Below are positions 29,629 to 33,899 of a stretch of DNA of 33,899 nt, one piece after another (within the stretch, counting starts at the first letter, position 1; each line of letters begins with the position of its first letter). The DNA is from Alkalihalobacillus sp. YIM B00296 (GTDB lineage: Bacteria > Bacillota > Bacilli > Bacillales > Fictibacillaceae): assembly GCF_020179385.1 (NCBI RefSeq), contig NZ_JAIBLJ010000036.1, positions 1-33,899 on the forward strand. Reading direction: 5' to 3'. The notes below the pieces were generated by a model. That model did no database searches. It was given only the letters and a program-made list of their open reading frames with translations, and was not told the origin of the DNA. A program made the translations under genes and the position numbers.

Positions 29629-31011
29629 TTGGAAAATTATCGTATTGCAAAAGATACATTAGGAGAAATCAAAGTTCCGAAAGATGCCTATTTTGGAGCA
29701 CAAACCCAAAGAGCTGTCGAAAATTTCCCAATAAGTGGGCTTCGCTTGCCTAGAGCTTTTATCCGGGCTCAAGCGATCATTAAACGATCAGCAGCGGTGG
29801 CAAACCGTGATACAGGCCAGATGGAGGAACAGAAAGCGAATGCCATCATCAAGGCTGCTGAAGAAGTGATGGAAGGAAAGCTCGATGACCAATTTGTAGT
29901 CGATGCCTACCAGGCTGGAGCTGGAACTTCCCAAAACATGAACGCTAATGAAGTCATCGCCTCAAGGGCGAGTGAAATATTAGGTGGGAAACGTGGAGAT
30001 TGGACAAAGGTCCACCCGAATGATGACGTCAACATGGCACAATCGACGAATGATACCATTCATGTCGCCATCAATATAGCTGTCGCCGAAGAACTCCACC
30101 GCCTGTTGTACCCAGCACTTGAAAAAACGATTCAAGCATTGGAAGAGAAAGCTGAAGAATTCCAGCCGTACATCAAATCAGGCCGTACCCATTTGCAAGA
30201 CGCCGTTCCGATGCGATTGGGACAATCCTTCGAAGGTTACGTACAAAGTATCCGGAATGCCTATGACGCTGTAAAAATGTCAGAACCCTTCTTACATGAA
30301 ATCGGTCTTGGCGGCAATGCGGTGGGTACAGGAATCAACTCACATCCTGAATATAGTGGCAGAGCAATTGAAGCCGTGGCGGAAATTACCGGCTTGGATT
30401 TCAAGCAGCCGAAGAACCGCTTCAGTTTCATGCAAAATACTGGCGCAGCGATTCGCGTGAGCCATGCATTGAAAGAAACCGCCATCCACTTGATTAAGGT
30501 TTCAAGTGATATCCGGCTCTTAAGTTCAGGGCCAAGAACAGGGATTGCCGAGTTGAATTTGCCTGCGGTCCAACCCGGTTCATCTATCATGCCTGGAAAG
30601 GTGAATCCGGTCATACCAGAAAACCTTTATATGATCTGTTCACAAGTCATAGGGAATGACACATGTGTATCAACAGCTGGAATCGGAAGCCAGCTGGAAA
30701 TCAATCCGATGATGCCGATTATCGGCTACAATGTTCTGCAATCGATTACGATCCTATCAACCGGCATGGAAACATTCACTGAACGATGCATAAAAGGGAT
30801 CGAACCGAATGAGGGCAGAATGAGTGAGCTGATGGAAAAAAGTCTGGCACTTGCTACTGCATTGAATCCGAAAATCGGCTATGAGAAGGCAGCGGAGATC
30901 GCAAAAGAAAGCTTTCGTTCAGGAAAGACAGTTCGGGAAGTCATCCTGGAAAAAGGAATAATGACTGAAAAAGAGGCAGCAGAACTTCTCGACCCAGAAA
31001 ATCTGGTTTAA
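29629..31011 (+). CDS. aspA: Fumarase/aspartase superfamily lyase, probably aspartate ammonia-lyase
   Basis: 460 aa from TTG 29629, eight bases after GGGAG; ATG 29614 lacks a spaced SD. Superfamily marks: AGAGTSQNMNANEV near residue 100, HPNDDVNMAQSTNDT near residue 132, SGRTHLQDAVP near residue 185, and flexible-loop signature GSSIMPGKVNPV near residue 316. AGAGTS, QSTNDT and KVNPVIPE are aspartase-type; fumarases usually have GSGTQ, QSSNDT and KVNPTQxE. The C-terminal third, for example ALNPKIGYEKAAEIA, is fumarase-like. It makes fumarate from aspartate (or malate if it is a fumarase). Tetrameric and cytoplasmic. asnO follows downstream. Confidence 0.85.
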   Translation: MENYRIAKDTLGEIKVPKDAYFGAQTQRAVENFPISGLRLPRAFIRAQAIIKRSAAVANRDTGQMEEQKANAIIKAAEEVMEGKLDDQFVVDAYQAGAGTSQNMNANEVIASRASEILGGKRGDWTKVHPNDDVNMAQSTNDTIHVAINIAVAEELHRLLYPALEKTIQALEEKAEEFQPYIKSGRTHLQDAVPMRLGQSFEGYVQSIRNAYDAVKMSEPFLHEIGLGGNAVGTGINSHPEYSGRAIEAVAEITGLDFKQPKNRFSFMQNTGAAIRVSHALKETAIHLIKVSSDIRLLSSGPRTGIAELNLPAVQPGSSIMPGKVNPVIPENLYMICSQVIGNDTCVSTAGIGSQLEINPMMPIIGYNVLQSITILSTGMETFTERCIKGIEPNEGRMSELMEKSLALATALNPKIGYEKAAEIAKESFRSGKTVREVILEKGIMTEKEAAELLDPENLV

Positions 31012-31025
31012 TGTGTATACATCTC

Positions 31026-31057
31026 AGGGCAGATATCAGTCTGTCTTATTCTTTTTA
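31026..31057 (+). terminator. Terminator of aspA
   Basis: AGGGCAGA pairs with TCTGTCTT (8 pairs, G-U included) across a 6-base loop; TATTCTTTTTAT follows. Confidence 0.55.
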
Positions 31058-31239
31058 TCTTTTGTTAAATAGTTATGTTGATTTTAGTGGTATTTTGCAT
31101 AGATCAACAATAACCTTCAACAGAATTTTTTTAAGCAAAAACACCTTCTCAAAATTATTTGTCTAAAAAAAAATCAAAAAACTGTATTTTCAACAAACTT
31201 TTTGTGAACGATATGGGTAATATAAGTGAAATTGGAAAA

Positions 31240-31268
31240 AATATTATTTTTGTTCTGAAACATAGACC
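31240..31268 (+). promoter_or_regulatory. Candidate SigE promoter of asnO
   Basis: ATATT (31241-31245), 15-bp spacer, CATAGACC (31261-31268), partly matching the SigE pattern (ATATT, CATACAnT). B. subtilis asnO is SigE-dependent, which supports the reading. Confidence 0.3.
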
Positions 31269-31352
31269 AAAGTCACTCGTCTAATATAATGAACCGGATT
31301 ATAATGTAAAAGTATGGGTATTTTTAGAAAGAAATTGAAGGGGGTAAGTCAG

Positions 31353-33266
31353 ATGTGTGGATTTGTCGGTTATGTCTCTGACCAACAACAAGAAATCGAT
31401 GCATGTGAAATAAGACAATTAAAAGGGATGACCAACCTTATCACACATAGAGGTCCAGATGATGAAGGTTTTTTTTATGATGACCATATCCGTTTCGGTT
31501 TCCGCAGACTAAGTATCATAGATTTAGTCTGCGGGCATCAGCCGTTATCTTATGAAAACGACCGTTACTGGATCATCTTCAATGGTGAAATATATAATTA
31601 TATTGAACTTCGTGATTCTCTAGTCAAGGATGGGTATGAATTTGAAACCCATTCTGATACAGAGGTCATATTAGCTAACTATGTCTGTAAAGGTCCAGAA
31701 TCGATCAAGGATCTACGCGGAATGTTCAGTTTTCTGATCTGGGATAAAGAGAAGAAAGTGTTATTTGGCGGACGTGATCCTTTTGGAATCAAACCGTTCT
31801 TCTACTCAGAAGAGAATGGACATCTTTATTGCGCATCCGAAAAGAAAAGCTTGATCGCATTAAAGAAACAGGATGAAGTCAATTTAGAATCTTTTCATCA
31901 CTACCTTACTTATCAATTCGTCCCAGAACCAGAAACGATGTCCGTGGGCATACAAAGGTTGCTGCCGGGCCACTACTTCCTGATGCAACCTGGTCAAAAA
32001 ATGAACATCCAATCCTACTGGATGCCGACGTTTCATGTAAAACATGCGCCGATTGATCGAACCATAGAAGAAATCCGAAATGTTCTGAGAGATTCCGTGA
32101 AGGTACATATGCGTAGTGATGTTCCGGTGGGCAGTTTCTTGTCAGGTGGTATCGATTCAAGTGCAATCGTTGCTTTAGCCAGTGAAATCAATCCTAAAAT
32201 CAAGACATTCACAGTTGGATTTGAGCGGCAAGGATACAGCGAAATTGACGTTGCAGTCTCCACTGCAGCTGCTTTGAATGTAGAGAACATTCATTATATC
32301 GTCAGACCTGAGGAATTCATAAGTGAATTACCAAGAATAATTTGGCATATGGATGATCCCGTTGCAGATCCTGCAGCGATACCGCTATATTTCGTTTCAA
32401 GAGAAGCAAGCAAGCATGTAAAAGTCGTACTCTCCGGTGAGGGAGCGGATGAATTGTTCGGTGGATATACAATTTATAATGAACCGAACTCTTTAAGAAA
32501 CTATCAAATGTTACCTTTAGGATTACGCAAGTGGTTGAAACAACTATCCGATCTATTGCCTGAGGGGATGAAGGGGAAAAGCTTCATCGAACGCGGCAGT
32601 ATGTCAATGGAAGAGCGTTATATCGGTAACGCGAAAATGTTCAGTGAGTATGAGAAGGAATATCTGCTTAAATCTTACAACAAAGATTGGAATTATAAGA
32701 AAGTCACAGCTTCCATTTACGAGAAGGCGAAAGGCTATCATGATATCCACAAGATGCAGTACGTAGATATGCATACATGGTTGAGAGGCGATATCCTTGT
32801 AAAAGCAGATAAATTGACGATGGCAAATTCTCTAGAACTCCGTGTGCCGTTTCTTGATAAAGAAGTCTTTAGAGTTGCGTCTCAAATCGCGCCGACAGAT
32901 ACAGTGACCAACGGAACGACGAAATACGCTTTCCGTGAAGCAATGAAGGGGATTGTTCCAGACTCGGTCCTTTACCGCAGAAAGTTAGGTTTCCCGGTAC
33001 CGATCCGTCACTGGTTGAAAAATGAGTTGTATGATTGGGCGAGAAGTTTGATTAAAGAAAGTAAGACGGAACGGTATTTAGACAAAAAAATCGTCTTGCG
33101 TTTACTCGATGAACATCGGATCGGAAAGCTTGATTACAGCCGTAAGCTATGGACTGTCCTTACATTCATGGTATGGCATCAAATTTATGTCGAAAACCTT
33201 TATGATTTCCAAGGCTATATGCTTGAAGATGACACTTTCATAGAAAAAAATGCTTTATCAAGCTGA
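31353..33266 (+). CDS. asnO: Glutamine-hydrolysing asparagine synthetase, AsnO type
   Basis: 637 aa. Cys2 nucleophile after Met removal (MCGFVGYVS); glutaminase domain to about residue 210 with HRGPDDEGFF, FGFRRLSIID, and IIFNGEIYNY. Synthetase domain with the pyrophosphate loop SGGIDSSAI near residue 264, then SGEGADELFGGY and PFLDKEVF. Makes asparagine from aspartate, glutamine and ATP. Similarity along the whole length is closest to B. subtilis AsnO (YisO), the sporulation-linked paralogue. ATG 31353 is fixed by the Cys2 rule and GGGGG SD. It can use aspartate, the same pool consumed by the lyase upstream. Confidence 0.94.
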   Translation: MCGFVGYVSDQQQEIDACEIRQLKGMTNLITHRGPDDEGFFYDDHIRFGFRRLSIIDLVCGHQPLSYENDRYWIIFNGEIYNYIELRDSLVKDGYEFETHSDTEVILANYVCKGPESIKDLRGMFSFLIWDKEKKVLFGGRDPFGIKPFFYSEENGHLYCASEKKSLIALKKQDEVNLESFHHYLTYQFVPEPETMSVGIQRLLPGHYFLMQPGQKMNIQSYWMPTFHVKHAPIDRTIEEIRNVLRDSVKVHMRSDVPVGSFLSGGIDSSAIVALASEINPKIKTFTVGFERQGYSEIDVAVSTAAALNVENIHYIVRPEEFISELPRIIWHMDDPVADPAAIPLYFVSREASKHVKVVLSGEGADELFGGYTIYNEPNSLRNYQMLPLGLRKWLKQLSDLLPEGMKGKSFIERGSMSMEERYIGNAKMFSEYEKEYLLKSYNKDWNYKKVTASIYEKAKGYHDIHKMQYVDMHTWLRGDILVKADKLTMANSLELRVPFLDKEVFRVASQIAPTDTVTNGTTKYAFREAMKGIVPDSVLYRRKLGFPVPIRHWLKNELYDWARSLIKESKTERYLDKKIVLRLLDEHRIGKLDYSRKLWTVLTFMVWHQIYVENLYDFQGYMLEDDTFIEKNALSS

Positions 33267-33310
33267 TTTATCCTTTTAGACGTAGTCGAAAAAATTCATT
33301 TGGATTAGTA

Positions 33311-33345
33311 GGAAACCATTGTGATCCCAGTGGTTTCTTCCTTTT
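33311..33345 (+). terminator. Rho-independent terminator of asnO
   Basis: GGAAACCATTG pairs with CAGTGGTTTC across TGATCC, followed by TTCCTTTT. Confidence 0.78.
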
Positions 33346-33363
33346 GTGAACGCACAATCCCTT

Positions 33364-33392
33364 TTGTATTAACCCGTGTTGTGTGTTATACT
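33364..33392 (+). promoter_or_regulatory. Candidate promoter of yugI
   Basis: TTGTAT (33364-33369), 17-bp spacer, TATACT (33387-33392), 36 bp before the start codon. Confidence 0.5.
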
Positions 33393-33428
33393 GTTAAAGT
33401 TAAAAAATTTGTAGGAGTTGTTACTTGT

Positions 33429-33821
33429 ATGAAATACGAAGTTGGAAGCATAGTTGAGGGGAAAGTCACTGGGATCAAACCGTTCGGTGCGTTTGTTGCC
33501 CTAGATGACCAGCATCAAGGTCTCGTTCATATTTCAGAGGTTTCTCACGATTACGTGAAAGATATAAATGATCACCTATCTGTCGGAGATGCAGTAGAAG
33601 TGAAGGTTATGAACGTAGAAGAAAATAGCGGAAAGATCTCCCTCTCAATCCGTAAAACTCAGGATGCGCCTGAGCCAAAACAGCAACAGCGTCCTCGTCG
33701 AAAGCGCCCAGCTCAAAACGATAACGCACAAGGGTTCAACACTCTTGAAGATAAACTCAAGGTTTGGTTGAAAGAATCCAACGACCGCCAAGCGCAATTG
33801 AATAAACGTTTGAAAAAATAA
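33429..33821 (+). CDS. yugI: S1 RNA-binding domain protein YugI (general stress protein 13)
   Basis: 130 aa. S1 domain near residues 5-75: VGSIVEGKVTGIKPFGAFVAL, GLVHISEVSHDYVKDI, and VKVMNVEENSGKISLSIRK. A basic low-complexity linker (QQQRPRRKRPAQ) and a C-terminal helix (LEDKLKVWLKESNDRQ) follow. Binds RNA or ribosomes; B. subtilis YugI is a general stress protein. ATG 33429 is 11 bases from GGAG. Confidence 0.93.
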   Translation: MKYEVGSIVEGKVTGIKPFGAFVALDDQHQGLVHISEVSHDYVKDINDHLSVGDAVEVKVMNVEENSGKISLSIRKTQDAPEPKQQQRPRRKRPAQNDNAQGFNTLEDKLKVWLKESNDRQAQLNKRLKK

Positions 33822-33826
33822 GCCTA

Positions 33827-33858
33827 AAAGCAGCTAACCCAGTCGTTAGCTGCTTTTT
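33827..33858 (+). terminator. Rho-independent terminator of yugI
   Basis: AAAGCAGCTAAC pairs with GTTAGCTGCTTTTT (13 bp with flanking pairs) across CCAGTC, followed by a T run. Confidence 0.9.
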
Positions 33859-33899
33859 AGTGTGCGCCCGGCATGTGCACATACTTTAGGGTTCAAGTC

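Larger units (their letters stand above)
31012..31352. other. Intergenic region aspA-asnO
   Basis: 341 very AT-rich bases. A modest terminator (31026-31057), a long A/T tract region (31060-31200) with no gene, a SigE-like promoter (31240-31268), and two TATAAT hexamers (31285-31290, 31300-31305) without good -35 partners. No T-box seen. Confidence 0.55.

Overview
The window reads as the chromosome of a spore-forming Bacillaceae bacterium. Shine-Dalgarno sites are strong (AAGGAGG, GGAGGT type) and codon use is AT-leaning. Gene content and order closely follow the yutF-yutG-yutH-yutI-yutJ-yuzB-yutK-dapF-erpA-yumC-yumB-yuiA-yuiB-yuiC-yuiD-pepA-yuiF-yuiH block of Bacillus subtilis. Sporulation genes are present: a Spo0E-type phosphatase, YutH, an AsnO-type asparagine synthetase and a SigK-type promoter before a coat-like protein. 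Several intergenic elements resemble dispersed Bacillaceae repeats. I see no phage, transposase, plasmid, CRISPR, tRNA or rRNA.

Layout. 1-4.3 kb: HAD phosphatase YutF, PgpA-like YutG, spore protein YutH, a D-2-hydroxyacid dehydrogenase and the NifU-like scaffold YutI. 4.4-6.7 kb: a small cysteine protein runs antisense into the end of a TetR-NADH dehydrogenase (YutJ) gene that is open as one fused frame, then YuzB. 7-10.7 kb: nucleoside transporter YutK, a CxxC mini-protein, DapF, a Spo0E-like phosphatase, the A-type Fe-S carrier ErpA/YutM and a 43-residue membrane peptide. 10.8-13.3 kb: ferredoxin-NADP reductase YumC divergent from NADH dehydrogenase YumB, with two operator-like boxes between. 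13.3-13.8 kb: a composite repeat holding a Bacillaceae-1-like RNA fold. 13.8-22 kb: Nudix hydrolase, YuiA, YuiB, YuiC (with a long RBS-masking hairpin), a cobalamin-binding-type protein coupled to YuiD, a DUF309 protein, PepA, YuiF and YuiH, then an exact 21-bp-period tandem repeat. 22-24.8 kb: a minus-strand cluster (DUF3870, DUF819 permease, NlpC/P60 endopeptidase) that looks like murein-peptide salvage under CodY-type control. 25-34 kb: a frameshifted ArsR-SRPBCC gene, a CapA-like phosphoesterase, an alpha/beta hydrolase, two small proteins, an aspartase/fumarase-family lyase, AsnO and the S1-domain protein YugI.

Together the genes form a housekeeping block: redox (two NDH-2 enzymes and a ferredoxin-NADP reductase), Fe-S assembly (YutI, ErpA), lysine and cell-wall precursor synthesis (DapF), aspartate/asparagine metabolism (aspartase-like enzyme, AsnO), peptide and wall-fragment recycling (PepA, NlpC/P60, DUF819) and sporulation. 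The best leads are regulatory or structural: the homopolymer-dependent TetR-NDH fusion, the 21-bp phased repeat, the YuiC leader hairpin, the 18-bp palindrome on the pepA promoter, and a gene with no canonical start codon at its conserved N-terminus.
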